64,000 nucleotides of DNA from Anaerolinea sp. (GTDB taxonomy: Bacteria > Chloroflexota > Limnocylindria > Limnocylindrales > CSP1-4), in the NCBI GenBank assembly GCA_013822395.1, contig PNKK01000009.1, positions 1 through 64,000 of the forward strand, read 5' to 3'. The translations under genes were made by a program, and so were the position numbers. The notes beneath the pieces are model-generated. The model was not told the origin of the DNA. It searched no databases and saw only the letters and a program-made list of their open reading frames with translations. Positions 16,890 to 26,561 of the stretch are shown one piece after another. Within the stretch, counting starts at the first letter, position 1; each line of letters begins with the position of its first letter.

Positions 16890-19088
16890 ATGAGCTTCGT
16901 CTCGCCGCTCGCGCTGCTCGGTCTGCTGTTCGTGCCGGCCGTCGTGGCGATGTACCTGCTCAAGCTCCGGCGCAACGACGCGGTCGTGCCCTCGACGCTC
17001 CTCTGGCAGCGTCTTGTCGCCGACGTCGAGGCCAACGCCCCGTGGCAGCGACTTCGACGGAGCCTGCTCCTGCTGCTCCAACTCCTCCTGGTCCTGCTCC
17101 TCGCGGCGCTCGCCGCGCGACCGTTCCTGGAGCGGCCCGCGGGCCTCGCCGGGGACCTCGTCCTCGTCATCGACACGTCGGCGAGCATGGCGGCGACGGA
17201 TGTCGCGCCGGATCGCCTGACCGCGGCGAAGCAGCTCGCCGTCGACGCACTCCGTGACCTGCCCGCGGGCGGAAAGGTGAGCGTGGTGGCGGCCGGTCGA
17301 ACCGCCCGAGTCGTCGTCAACGCGACGAGCGACCTCGGGCGGGTGCGCGCGGCCGTGGAGAACCTGGCGGTCTCGCCGGCATCGGGCGATCTCGGCGACG
17401 CGCTCAACCTCGCTGACGCCCTCGCCGCGCGGTCTCGGGACGCGGAGATCCTGGTCGCGACCGACGGGGCACTGGCGACGCCGCCGACGTCGCGCCTGGA
17501 CCACCCGGTGACCGTGCTCCAGGTGGGCCGCGACCGCAAGAACCAGGCGATCGTCGCGCTCGCGGTGCGCCCGGGCTCGTCCGGTGTGACGCGGTCCGTC
17601 TTCGTGAGCGTCGCGAACCTGGACATCGAGCCCGCCAAGCGACGGCTCCAGGTCTACGGCGACGGAGTGCTGCTGGAGGCCCGCGACCTGACGCTCGACC
17701 CGCAGACCCGGTCAGAGGCGATCATCGACGACGTCCCGGTGGGCGTCCGTGTGATCGAAGTCCGGCTCGACAGGGAGGAGCCACGGGCCGCCACCGCCGA
17801 TGTCCTGGCACTCGACGATCGAGCCTGGGCGATCGTGCCGCCCGACCGGCTGCGCCGGATCCTGCTGGTCTCGGACGGCGACCCATACCTCGAGACCGCC
17901 CTGACGTTCCTCCCCAACACAGAGCTGTACGGGGTTGCGCCGCAGGACTATGGCGTCGCCACCCGGCCCGAGCTCTTCGACCTGATCATCTTCGAGGGGA
18001 CCGTCCCAGAGGAGCTACCGCCGACCGCGGTCCTGGCGATCGCCCCGACAACGACGAGCTCGCTCGGCGAGGTGGTCGGGACGCTCAAGGACCCGGGAAT
18101 CGGGTCGCTGGACCCGGACGAGCCGATTCTCCGTTATGTGGACCTCTCGACGACGCACATCGGCAGCGCGGTCAAGCTCGCCCTGCCGGCCTGGGCGCGG
18201 GCCGTCGTTCCGGGCCCGGGTGGTGCCCCGCTCCTCTACATCGGGGAGCGCGACGGCCGGAAGGCGGCCGTGCTCGCCTTCGAGCCCCGCCAATCCGACC
18301 TGCCACTCCAGGTCGCGTTCCCGATCCTCGTCTCGAATCTCGCCGGCGAGCTGATGGGTGGCTCGGCCGCGCCGATCGGGGCCGTGGCGCCGGGCGATCC
18401 GGTGCCCCTGCTGCTCCCGGCAGGAGCACTGCGCCTCCAGGTGACGCGCCCGGACGGGACGATCACGGAGCTGGCGCCGGGCACGGCGGGCGGGGCAGGA
18501 ATCTCGTTCAGCCAGACCGACCAGCTCGGGGTCTACACCGTGGTCCCGGTCTACCCGGAGGCGACGACGCCGCCGGCGCCGGCCGGGACGCCGTCCGCCG
18601 ACCCGTCTGGGTCGCCCGGGACGTCGCCCTCGCCGGCCGCCCCGGGCGGCGACTCCCCCACCCCCGTGCCGACGCCGGCGCCGGCCGACCCGGAAGCCCC
18701 GAACCGGTTCGCGGTCGATCTCTTCGACCCGAGCGAATCGAACATCGCGCCCGGCTCCGCGGCCGCGATCGAGGCGCTCGGCATCGGCCCAGGCGGTGCG
18801 GCATCACCCGCGCCGAGCGGGTCCGGTGCGCCCGCGTCGGCCGCGTCAACCGGCTCGCCGTCCGCATCCTCGGGCGATGCCGGCTCCACGACACCCGACC
18901 GCCCGGCCGCCCGCGACGAGCTGTGGATCCCGATCGTCCTCCTCGTCCTCGCGGTCCTGCTGGCCGAGTGGATGGTCTACCAGCGCGACGCCGTCACGCG
19001 GCTCTGGCGCGGCCTCCGGACTCGGCTCGGACAGGGCGAGGTTGCGCCGGCCGGCGGTCGCGGTCCCGGCCGCGGGCGGGGGGTGTAG
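16890..19088 (+). CDS. BatA-like VWA membrane protein
   Basis: A 732-residue protein. The N-terminal BatA domain has a first helix (LLGLLFVPAVVAMYLL), then KLRRNDAVVPSTLLW and a second helix rich in leucine. The VWA domain starts at LVLVIDTSASMAA (complete DxSxS MIDAS). After a beta-rich middle region comes a long proline/alanine/serine spacer (about residues 560-670) and a C-terminal helix (IPIVLLVLAVLLAEWM). The MIDAS motif predicts metal-dependent ligand binding on the extracellular side. Stop and the next start are adjacent, so translation of the two VWA proteins is coupled. Confidence 0.88.
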   Translation: MSFVSPLALLGLLFVPAVVAMYLLKLRRNDAVVPSTLLWQRLVADVEANAPWQRLRRSLLLLLQLLLVLLLAALAARPFLERPAGLAGDLVLVIDTSASMAATDVAPDRLTAAKQLAVDALRDLPAGGKVSVVAAGRTARVVVNATSDLGRVRAAVENLAVSPASGDLGDALNLADALAARSRDAEILVATDGALATPPTSRLDHPVTVLQVGRDRKNQAIVALAVRPGSSGVTRSVFVSVANLDIEPAKRRLQVYGDGVLLEARDLTLDPQTRSEAIIDDVPVGVRVIEVRLDREEPRAATADVLALDDRAWAIVPPDRLRRILLVSDGDPYLETALTFLPNTELYGVAPQDYGVATRPELFDLIIFEGTVPEELPPTAVLAIAPTTTSSLGEVVGTLKDPGIGSLDPDEPILRYVDLSTTHIGSAVKLALPAWARAVVPGPGGAPLLYIGERDGRKAAVLAFEPRQSDLPLQVAFPILVSNLAGELMGGSAAPIGAVAPGDPVPLLLPAGALRLQVTRPDGTITELAPGTAGGAGISFSQTDQLGVYTVVPVYPEATTPPAPAGTPSADPSGSPGTSPSPAAPGGDSPTPVPTPAPADPEAPNRFAVDLFDPSESNIAPGSAAAIEALGIGPGGAASPAPSGSGAPASAASTGSPSASSGDAGSTTPDRPAARDELWIPIVLLVLAVLLAEWMVYQRDAVTRLWRGLRTRLGQGEVAPAGGRGPGRGRGV

Positions 19089-22031
19089 ATGGGCGTCCGG
19101 TTCGAGGCCCCGGCCTGGCTGCTTCTCCTGGTCCCGGCGCTGCTGATCACGTTCGTGCCACATCTCGCGGCTCGGCGGAGGATCGGGACCGCCCGGCGGC
19201 GCGTGGCACTCGCCGTGAGGACGCTCCTCCTCGCGGCGCTCGTCTTCGCGCTCGCCGGGTTCCAGCTCGTCCTGCCGGTGGACCGCCTCGCGACCGTCTT
19301 CGTCGTGGACCTCTCGGATTCCGTCGGCAACGAGGGGCGGGAGACGGCGCTTGCGTTCCTGCGCGAGAGCCTCGACGCGATGCCGGACGGGGATGCCGCC
19401 GGCGTCGTGGCATTCGGCGGGGACGCGCTCGTCGAGCGGCTGCCCGAGGAGCTCCGCACGATCGATCGGATCCGGTCCACGCCGGTGACCCGCGCGACGG
19501 ACATCGGGGGCGCGCTCCGGCTCGCCTCCGCGCTCTTCCCGGACGAGATGCAGAAGCGGATCGTCCTCATCTCGGACGGCAACGACACCACCGGCCGGGG
19601 CCAGCAGGAGGCGGCGCTGGCCGCCGCCCGCGGCGTCCAGGTGGAGACCCGCGCGCTGGGCCTCGACGCGCGCGACGAGGTCCTCGTGGAGCGGCTCCAG
19701 ACGCCGGCCACGGCCCGGCTCGGCGAGACGATCGAGGCCGTCGCGACGATCGTGTCGAGTGTCGCCCAGCCAGCCACCGTGCGCCTGTACGCCGACGGCC
19801 AGCTGGTCGCGTCCGCGGCCGTCGATCTCGTCGCGGGTTCAAAACAGGTCTCTTTCGAGGTGGAGAAGCTGGAGGCCGGATTCCACACCTTCCGGGTCGT
19901 CGTCGAGGCCGCCCGGGACACGTTCAGCCAGAACAACCGGGCGGACTCGAACACGATCGTCAAGGGCGAGCCGCGGATCCTCGTCCTGGCCGGGGACACA
20001 AGGGTCGCAGCCGAGCTCGTCTCGGGCCTCGAGATCGAGGGCCAGACGGTGGACTCGATCGTCCCGGAGGCCCTCCCGACCGACTTCGCCAGCCTCGCGA
20101 CGTACGACAGCATCGTTGTCGTGGACGTTCCGCGGATCCGCCTGTCGGACCGGCAGCTCGCTGCGCTCCAGGTCTACGTCCGGGACCTGGGTCGTGGCCT
20201 CGTGATGGTCGGCGGCCCGCAGAGCTTCGGCGCCGGCGGTTACACCAAGACGCCGATCGAGGAGACCCTGCCGGTGGACATGGGCGTCCGGAACCGGCAG
20301 CAGCAGCCGGACGTGGCGCTCGTCGTCGTCATCGACAAGTCCGGCTCCATGGACGCCTGCCACTGCAATTCGTTCGGCCAGGGCGGCGGCGGAGGCCAGC
20401 TCCAGGGCGTCCGGAAGGTCGACATCGGCAAGGAGGCGATCCTTCGCGCCGCGGCGGGACTGAAGGCGCGCGACGAGCTCGGCGTCGTGGCCTTCGACGA
20501 GCAGGCCAGCTGGGTCGTCCGAACGAGACCGCTCGGCGAGATCGACGACCTCCAGGGCGACATCTCCGGGATCAACCCGAACGGCACCACGAACATCTTC
20601 GCCGGCCTCGAGCAGGCGGTCGGATCGCTCGAGGAGGCGACGGCGACGCGGCGGCACATCATCCTCCTGACCGATGGCTGGTCCAGCTCCGGCCAGTACG
20701 ACGAGATCCTCGCCCGGATGAAGGCCGCCGGGATCACCCTCTCGACGGTGGGCGCGGGCGGCGGCGCGAACCCGTTCCTCGAGCAGCTCGCCAATCGGGG
20801 CGGCGGCCGTTTCTACCCCGCCGTGAACCCGGCGTCCATCCCGGACATCTTCCTCAAGGAGACCGAGCAGGTCGCCGGGCAGCAGATCGTGGAGGAGCCC
20901 TTCTTCCCGATCCAGACCAGCTCGTCACCGATCCTCCGAGGCCTGGGCGACGGCTTCCCACGGCTCCTCGGCTACAACGGCACGACCGCCAAGTCCGCCG
21001 CCCAGACGGTCCTCGTGACCGCTCGCGACGACCCGCTCCTCGCGCAATGGCAGTACGGCCTGGGCCGGAGCGTCGCCTGGACGTCCGACTCGACCGGGCG
21101 CTGGGCGAAGAACTGGCTGGGCTGGCAGGGCTTCTCGAGGTTCTTCAGCCAGCTCGTCGGCTGGACCTTCCCGGGCGAGGAGACCGGCGGCATCGAGGCG
21201 ACGTTCGAGACGGTGGATGGGCGGACGAGGCTCCGCGTGGAGTCGGTCGAGTCCGACGGGTCGCCGCGCGACTTCTACACGACCTCGGCGGTCCTGGTGG
21301 GACCGGCGCTCGAGCCGGTCGAGGCGGAGCTGGACCAGGTAGCGCCGGGCGTCTATGAGAAGGACCTCGGCGAGATCGAAACGGGCGCCTACGCGGTCCG
21401 GATCACCCAGATCCGGCCTGGGGCGGCAGCGCTGGGCCGGACGGTCGGGCTGGTGGCGCCGGTCGCGGCCGAGTACCGGCTCCAGGGCGCGAACCGGCCG
21501 TTCCTGGCGACGCTGCGGGCGGCCACGGGCGGCCGTGAGATCACCAGCCCGGAGGAGCCCTGGAGGCACGACCTCACGACGACCTCGTCGTTCACCGAGC
21601 TCTGGCCGTGGCTGCTGATCCTCGCGTTGCTGCTGTGGCCGCTGGACGTCGCCCTCCGACGCGTGTCGATCGGGCGGCGCGAGCTCGCCGACGCGCGGGC
21701 GTGGGTGCGCCGGACATGGCGTGGACGGGGGGCGGCGGCTCCGCGCACGGCTGCGACCACGGGGATGCTGGCAGCGCGGGACCGGGCCGCCGGCGCGGCC
21801 GCCAGGGCTGCGATCCTGCGAGACCGCGAGGGCACGAGCGCGACGAGGGAGCCGCCGGGCACGAGCGCGACGGCGCCGGCTCCGGCGCCCGCTCGGACAC
21901 CACCAGCGTCGCCCGCGACCCCACCGCTACGACCGGAAGCCCCACCCGAGCCACCACCGCCGCCGGGCGCCACGGATGCGGACACCCTCGCCCGCCTCCG
22001 CGAGGCGAAGCGCCGGGCGCGAGGCGGCTGA
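19089..22031 (+). CDS. Large membrane protein with two VWA domains and a GATase-like insert
   Basis: A 980-residue protein. Two N-terminal membrane helices lead to a first VWA domain with an altered MIDAS (VVDLSDSVG), then a GATase1-like segment (YDSIVVVDVPRIRLSDRQL, then MVGGPQSFGAGGY) without a catalytic cysteine. The second VWA domain has a complete MIDAS (VVIDKSGSMDACHC) and an unusual cysteine pair right after it. A helix near residue 840 is followed by a cytosolic tail that becomes Ala/Pro/Thr-rich and ends in a basic helix. This domain order is known from MoxR/VWA loci in several phyla; no function has been proven. Confidence 0.87.
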   Translation: MGVRFEAPAWLLLLVPALLITFVPHLAARRRIGTARRRVALAVRTLLLAALVFALAGFQLVLPVDRLATVFVVDLSDSVGNEGRETALAFLRESLDAMPDGDAAGVVAFGGDALVERLPEELRTIDRIRSTPVTRATDIGGALRLASALFPDEMQKRIVLISDGNDTTGRGQQEAALAAARGVQVETRALGLDARDEVLVERLQTPATARLGETIEAVATIVSSVAQPATVRLYADGQLVASAAVDLVAGSKQVSFEVEKLEAGFHTFRVVVEAARDTFSQNNRADSNTIVKGEPRILVLAGDTRVAAELVSGLEIEGQTVDSIVPEALPTDFASLATYDSIVVVDVPRIRLSDRQLAALQVYVRDLGRGLVMVGGPQSFGAGGYTKTPIEETLPVDMGVRNRQQQPDVALVVVIDKSGSMDACHCNSFGQGGGGGQLQGVRKVDIGKEAILRAAAGLKARDELGVVAFDEQASWVVRTRPLGEIDDLQGDISGINPNGTTNIFAGLEQAVGSLEEATATRRHIILLTDGWSSSGQYDEILARMKAAGITLSTVGAGGGANPFLEQLANRGGGRFYPAVNPASIPDIFLKETEQVAGQQIVEEPFFPIQTSSSPILRGLGDGFPRLLGYNGTTAKSAAQTVLVTARDDPLLAQWQYGLGRSVAWTSDSTGRWAKNWLGWQGFSRFFSQLVGWTFPGEETGGIEATFETVDGRTRLRVESVESDGSPRDFYTTSAVLVGPALEPVEAELDQVAPGVYEKDLGEIETGAYAVRITQIRPGAAALGRTVGLVAPVAAEYRLQGANRPFLATLRAATGGREITSPEEPWRHDLTTTSSFTELWPWLLILALLLWPLDVALRRVSIGRRELADARAWVRRTWRGRGAAAPRTAATTGMLAARDRAAGAAARAAILRDREGTSATREPPGTSATAPAPAPARTPPASPATPPLRPEAPPEPPPPPGATDADTLARLREAKRRARGG

Positions 22032-22041
22032 TCCGGTCCAA

Positions 22042-22617
22042 CTACGCAGGTGCCGTGCTCCCCCGCACCTCCGCGATTCGGTTCGCCCCTGGCCGCCGAA
22101 GCTCTGCCCGGAGCGACGACAGGTACGAGGCCGCGCCCGAGTAGTCAGGCCAGGTCACCCGGGGGGACGAGTCGTAGGGCTCCCACTCCTCGGACAATCG
22201 ATGCGACGGGCGCTCGGCGGAAGCGAGACGTGGGCCCGCGGCGCGTTCCAACGCTCGATCCATGGTCGCCAGCTCGGCGTCCAGCGATTCCGCAAGCGCA
22301 AGGTAGGTCACGTCGTACGTCGACAGGCCGAATCGCTCGGCTCGGTCGATGGCGAGCAGCAGCGTTGGGCGGCCGAGGACCGCCGTCTCCGCGACGACCT
22401 CATCGAGGAGGTGCAGGGCCTCGAGAACCGCGCCGCCGCCGTATCGATGGCGCCGGATCAGCGTGTTCGAGACCTCGAGCCAGAAATGGTCCGGCACGAT
22501 GATCCGGCGATTCTCCCGAAGCCAACCGGCGGCAACCAGGCGCCAGCGATCTGACTCCGGCTCGCGGTGGACCAGCGGAACGGCCACCGAGGCATCGAGG
22601 ACGATCGACCCCGTCAT
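22042..22617 (-). CDS. vapC: PIN-domain toxin (VapC type), module 3
   Basis: A 191-residue PIN protein, longer than usual because of a C-terminal extension of about 50 residues after the PIN fold. Acidic residues: IVLDASVAVPLV, FWLEVSNTLI, STYDVTYLALAES and LATMDRALE. The ATG overlaps the antitoxin stop as ATGA. The C-terminal extension (SHRLSEEWEPYDSSPRVTWP) has no motif I recognise. Confidence 0.88.
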   Translation of the reverse strand: MTGSIVLDASVAVPLVHREPESDRWRLVAAGWLRENRRIIVPDHFWLEVSNTLIRRHRYGGGAVLEALHLLDEVVAETAVLGRPTLLLAIDRAERFGLSTYDVTYLALAESLDAELATMDRALERAAGPRLASAERPSHRLSEEWEPYDSSPRVTWPDYSGAASYLSSLRAELRRPGANRIAEVRGSTAPA

Positions 22618-22976
22618 CCTGCGGGCTCGCTGGGATCGGTGCGTCGTTCGTCCAACGTCCGGCTCGCCGCCGCCGCGATGCGATCGTCCCGGGCGTCGCG
22701 CTCGCGCCTGATCCACTCCGCCGTGGTCAGGCCGTCGTCGGGTCCCGGGTGGAGGTGGGCCATTCGCTCGCGGAACTCGTCAAGCCGGTCCAGCGCCGCC
22801 AGGCCCCGCTGGACCCGCGCGTCTGCGTCCTCGTCCAGGCGCGTCGCGGCCTCGGGCGTGACCAGTACCGCCATCGGCCGGCCGTCGCGCTCGATCGCGA
22901 TCCGCTCGCCCGCGGCCGCAGCATCGAGGATCTCGCCAAGGCGCCTTCGCAAGTCCATGGCGGTGATGGTTCTCAT
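22614..22976 (-). CDS. Phd/YefM-type antitoxin, module 3
   Basis: A 120-residue protein: the N-terminal TITAMDLRRRLGEILDAAAAGE followed by IAIERDGRPMAVLVTPE is a Phd/YefM fold. The rest is a long charged, mostly helical toxin-binding tail. The start codon lies inside an inverted repeat (22974-23000) that is probably its own operator. Confidence 0.88.
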   Translation of the reverse strand: MRTITAMDLRRRLGEILDAAAAGERIAIERDGRPMAVLVTPEAATRLDEDADARVQRGLAALDRLDEFRERMAHLHPGPDDGLTTAEWIRRERDARDDRIAAAASRTLDERRTDPSEPAG

Positions 22977-23000
22977 GGTCGATCATCATAATCAACCATG
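22974..23000. promoter_or_regulatory. Candidate antitoxin operator, module 3
   Basis: Inverted repeat CATGGTCGAT-N7-ATCAACCATG, matching at nine of ten arm positions. The left arm contains the antitoxin start codon, so binding would cover the initiation region. It is AT-rich compared with its surroundings. Confidence 0.6.
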
Positions 23001-23106
23001 AGCATCGGTCCAACCCATCCGCAGGCTCCGGATTGACTCGATGCCCGCGACGCGTTATCCCGCCGAGGGATATAGCCCCGGCCGCCGAGGCGGGGGTGCT
23101 CACCGG

Positions 23107-24255
23107 TCACTTCTCGACGACGACGCGGAAGTAGGCTGGCGCACCGAACCTGTCCGCACCCCGGGCTCCAATCCAGTCGAGGCGCACCGTCCAGTCGCCG
23201 ATGGGCGGTGCATCGAGCTCGAGGATCCGGCCGTTCGTCGGTCCCCCAGTCTGGATCGTCTCGAATGTGTCCGGCTGCTCGCCGTGCCACCGCTCGGCCT
23301 CGAACTGGGCGACCCAGCCGAGAGACCAGCTGTCGAAGCGCCAGCCGGCGGGCAGCTCGAAGCGGAGGGTTCCGCGTTGGGGGATCCGAACCGCGTAGTC
23401 CACATCCAATGCCTGGAACGACGGCCCACACGAGTCCGCCGCTTGGTACCCGCCGATATCGATGAACCCACCGCATCCGGACACGGCGTCGCGACGGACC
23501 TCGCCGCTGACCAGGGTCAGGCGAGGCAGCGGCGGGATGGTCGGCTGTGGCGGTTGGCTGACGACCGGTCCCAGGGTGGGGACCGTTCGCGGGGCTGGCT
23601 CGCAGGCCCATGTCACGGTGCCGGAGAGTCGATTCAATGACGGGTCGCCGCCGACGGGTCGGACCCAATCCTCGATCGTGGTCCGGAGCGGGCCGGGACC
23701 GGGATACGGGTCAGGTGCCAGGCCCTCGAACCACATCGAGCCGGATGCCCAGCCCTCGCCGACCTTGCTGAGGGCCACGTACCCCAGCCCGGGTCTCGGC
23801 ACGTAACTCGCCGCGTTTTCGCGCCATATCTCGAATCGATTGCGCGGAGGCTCGATGACGAGCTCGACCCGCTCGCCGGCGAGCGATGCGGACCGAGCAA
23901 TGTACAGGTCGCCGACCTCGACTGGGGAGATCCAGTCACAAACAAACTGGAGATCGATCGACGGCAGCGCCGGATCGTTGAAGACCACCGTCACGACACC
24001 GGAAGATTGCGCCTCTGGAGTGGGCATCGGCGGCTGGGAATTCGTGGTCGGACTCGGTGCGATCGAGGAGCTCGGCGCGGTCGAGGCAGGAGCGCGGCTT
24101 GCCTCGGGGACGCCGGTCGGCGCGGGGGCGAGCGAACTGCCGGGCGTTGTGGGCCCAAGCGTCCAGCCCGGCCCCGTCACGATGCTTCCCGCACATCCGG
24201 CGAGCCACCAGCCACCCATCAGGATTCCGATTCGCGCGATGGTTCGTGGCCGCAT
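23107..24255 (-). CDS. Secreted lipoprotein of unknown function
   Basis: A 382-residue protein beginning with a lipoprotein signal: basic n-region, hydrophobic stretch and lipobox LAGC with the modified Cys at about residue 21. A proline/serine/threonine-rich spacer of about 70 residues follows, then a beta-rich domain with several paired cysteines (CDW, CEPA, CGGF, CGP). ATG 24255 is chosen; ATG 24267 is four codons upstream. The flexible spacer suggests the domain is held away from the membrane. No family recognised. Confidence 0.75.
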   Translation of the reverse strand: MRPRTIARIGILMGGWWLAGCAGSIVTGPGWTLGPTTPGSSLAPAPTGVPEASRAPASTAPSSSIAPSPTTNSQPPMPTPEAQSSGVVTVVFNDPALPSIDLQFVCDWISPVEVGDLYIARSASLAGERVELVIEPPRNRFEIWRENAASYVPRPGLGYVALSKVGEGWASGSMWFEGLAPDPYPGPGPLRTTIEDWVRPVGGDPSLNRLSGTVTWACEPAPRTVPTLGPVVSQPPQPTIPPLPRLTLVSGEVRRDAVSGCGGFIDIGGYQAADSCGPSFQALDVDYAVRIPQRGTLRFELPAGWRFDSWSLGWVAQFEAERWHGEQPDTFETIQTGGPTNGRILELDAPPIGDWTVRLDWIGARGADRFGAPAYFRVVVEK

Positions 24256-24406
24256 CGTCGCCCTCATGGTGTCGTGTCGCGCCGTTGACGTGGCCGTGAG
24301 ACGCGGACGCCGCGCGTGATGCGACGCAATCGACAGTCGCATACGGCTCAAGAAAGATGCGGGGAGCTCCGCCTGACGCCCTTTCCTCCGGCTGCTGTGG
24401 AAGTCG

Positions 24407-26458
24407 CTACCGTCGGCCCGCTCCAAGCGCCCGGATCGCCGTCACCGTGGCGGGGTCGTCGAGGGTGGAAAGGTCGCCGGGATCCTCGCCGAGGAAGGCG
24501 GCCCGGATGACCCGGCGCATCACCTTGCCTGAGCGGGTCTTCGGCAGGGTCGGCACGGCCAGGACGACGTCCGGCCTGAGCGCCTTGCCGAGCTCGCCTG
24601 CGACGCGGGCGCCGATCTCCGCGAGCAGCGCCGGGTCGCCGTCCGTGCCGCGGGCCAGGACGCAGAAGACCGCGATCGACTCGCCCTTCACCTCGTGCGG
24701 GATGCCGACGGCGGCGGCCTCCAGTACGGCCGGGTGGCCCATCGCCGCGCTCTCGACCTCGGCCGGCCCGACCCGCTTGCCGGCCACCTTGAGCGTGTCG
24801 TCCGAGCGGCCCTGGATGTACCAGTAGCCGTCCGCGTCCACGAGCGCCCAGTCGCCGTGAACCCAGATGCCCGGGAACCGGGACCAGTACGTCTCGACGT
24901 AGCGGTGAGGGTCGTTCCAGAAGCCGCGCGTCATCCCGGGAAGCGGCTGGCGGATGACGAGCTCGCCGACCGTGCCGCGGACCGGACGGCCCGCCGCATC
25001 GACGACATCGGCCGCGACTCCGACGTTCGGGCCGGCGAAGGACGTCGGGCGGACCGGCGTGACGAGGTTGCCCGCCACGATTCCGCCCGACACCTCCGTC
25101 CCGCCGCTGTAGTTGACGATCGGACAGCGGCCCTCGCCGACCTCGCGGAAGAACCACCACCAGGGATCCGGGTTCCAGGGCTCGCCGGTGGAGCCGAGGA
25201 CCCGGAGCGACGACCGGTCGTGTGATCGGACGGGTTCCGTGCCGTGGGACATGAGCGAGCGGATCACGGTCGGGCTCAGGCCGAGGTGCGTGACGCGGTG
25301 GCTTTCGACGATAGACCACAGCCGGTCGGGGCCGGGATGGTCCGGGGTGCCCTCGTAGATGACGAGGCGGGCGCCGAGCAGGAGGGAACCCGAGATCGCC
25401 CACGGGCCCATCATCCAGCCGAGGTCGGTGAACCAGAAGAGCGTGTCGCCCGATCGCAGGTCGAAGCAGTGGGCGAGATCCTGGGCCGCCTTCATCGGGA
25501 AGCCGCCGTGGACGTGGAGCGCCCCCTTCGGTCTGCCGGTGGTGCCGGACGTGTAGATGACCATGTACGGCGTTTCGGGGTCGGTCTCGGGACGGTTGCC
25601 CGGAGTCCCGGCGGCCGGCGGGCCGGACCGCTCGCCACGGTTGCTGCCGGGCAGGGACGGCGCCGAGCGCGCCGCCGTGTCGATCGCCTCGTGCCACCAG
25701 CGGTCCCGCCCCTCGTCCCACGGTGTCCCCGGCGCCCGCTCCCCGAGGCGCCGGACCACGAGGACTCGCCGGACAGTCGGGGCGGCGGCCACCGCCTCGT
25801 CCGCAGTTGCCTTGAGCGGGACGACGCCCCCGCGACGGAGGAACCCGTCGGCGGTGATCAGGATTGTGGCGCCGCAGTCCGTAAGGCGTGACGCGATCGC
25901 TGCCGGCCCGTAGCCCGAGAAGATCGGCGTGAAGATCGCCCGAAGCAGCCCCAGAGCCAAGACGGCCACGACAGTCTCAGGGAGCATCGGCAGGAGGATC
26001 CCAACGCGGTCACCAGGCTCCACACCCTCCGCGGCGAGCATGGCCGCCGCCCGGTCCACCTCGTCCCTGAGCTCGCGCGCCGTCCGGCGGCGGACCTCAC
26101 CGTCCTCCCCCTCCCAGACGAGCGCCTCTCCGTCCGGGTCTCGCTCGGCGCGCGGGTCGATCGCCGCGGCCGCATGGTTGAAGGCGCCGCCACGCCACCA
26201 GCGGCTCCACTCCGGTCCTCGCGAGGCGTCGAGAACGCTCGTGGGGCGGCGTTGCCAGGGCAGGGCGAGATCGTCCGCGGCCGCGCCCCAGAACCACGCC
26301 GGATCGGCGGCCGCGTGTGCCTGGAGGGTTGTGAGATCGGGCATGCCGGCCGCGCGGATGAACCGGGCCAGGCGGCTGTCGCCAAGGTCGTCCGCGGAGG
26401 GGCGCCAGGCGGCGTCGGGGACGTCGCGGCCGAAGACCGGCCAGTCGGGCGCGGGCAC
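24407..26458 (-). CDS. AMP-forming acyl-CoA synthetase, acetyl-CoA synthetase family
   Basis: A 683-residue adenylating enzyme. Core motifs: A3 YTSGTTGRPKG, A5 NYSGGTEVSGG, A7/A8 GDWALVDADGYWYIQGRSDD-TLKVAGKR and the A10 lysine in PKTRSGKVMRR, which is also the usual acetylation site that switches Acs enzymes off. The N-terminal 60 residues (WRPSADDLGDSRLARF) match the Acs/AcsA-like extended group rather than long-chain ligases. GTG 26458 is the best start. Likely substrate acetate, propionate or another short acid; exact specificity is not readable. It could use acetate imported by the SatP-like carrier at 34.6 kb. Confidence 0.85.
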   Translation of the reverse strand: MPAPDWPVFGRDVPDAAWRPSADDLGDSRLARFIRAAGMPDLTTLQAHAAADPAWFWGAAADDLALPWQRRPTSVLDASRGPEWSRWWRGGAFNHAAAAIDPRAERDPDGEALVWEGEDGEVRRRTARELRDEVDRAAAMLAAEGVEPGDRVGILLPMLPETVVAVLALGLLRAIFTPIFSGYGPAAIASRLTDCGATILITADGFLRRGGVVPLKATADEAVAAAPTVRRVLVVRRLGERAPGTPWDEGRDRWWHEAIDTAARSAPSLPGSNRGERSGPPAAGTPGNRPETDPETPYMVIYTSGTTGRPKGALHVHGGFPMKAAQDLAHCFDLRSGDTLFWFTDLGWMMGPWAISGSLLLGARLVIYEGTPDHPGPDRLWSIVESHRVTHLGLSPTVIRSLMSHGTEPVRSHDRSSLRVLGSTGEPWNPDPWWWFFREVGEGRCPIVNYSGGTEVSGGIVAGNLVTPVRPTSFAGPNVGVAADVVDAAGRPVRGTVGELVIRQPLPGMTRGFWNDPHRYVETYWSRFPGIWVHGDWALVDADGYWYIQGRSDDTLKVAGKRVGPAEVESAAMGHPAVLEAAAVGIPHEVKGESIAVFCVLARGTDGDPALLAEIGARVAGELGKALRPDVVLAVPTLPKTRSGKVMRRVIRAAFLGEDPGDLSTLDDPATVTAIRALGAGRR

Positions 26459-26485
26459 GGGCCGATGCTAGCACGGGTCCCTGGC

Positions 26486-26511
26486 GCATCGGGCACGCGC
26501 ATCGGGCACGC
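26486..26511. repeat. 13-bp perfect tandem repeat x2 in a divergent promoter region
   Basis: Two adjacent copies of GCATCGGGCACGC, followed by degenerate GTCGGGCGC units, between the acyl-CoA synthetase start and a lipoprotein gene read the other way. It may affect promoter spacing. Confidence 0.7.
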
Positions 26512-26561
26512 GTCGGGCGCGCGTCGGGGCGCTCCGGGCCTCGCTGCGGTAGCCTCCGGGG

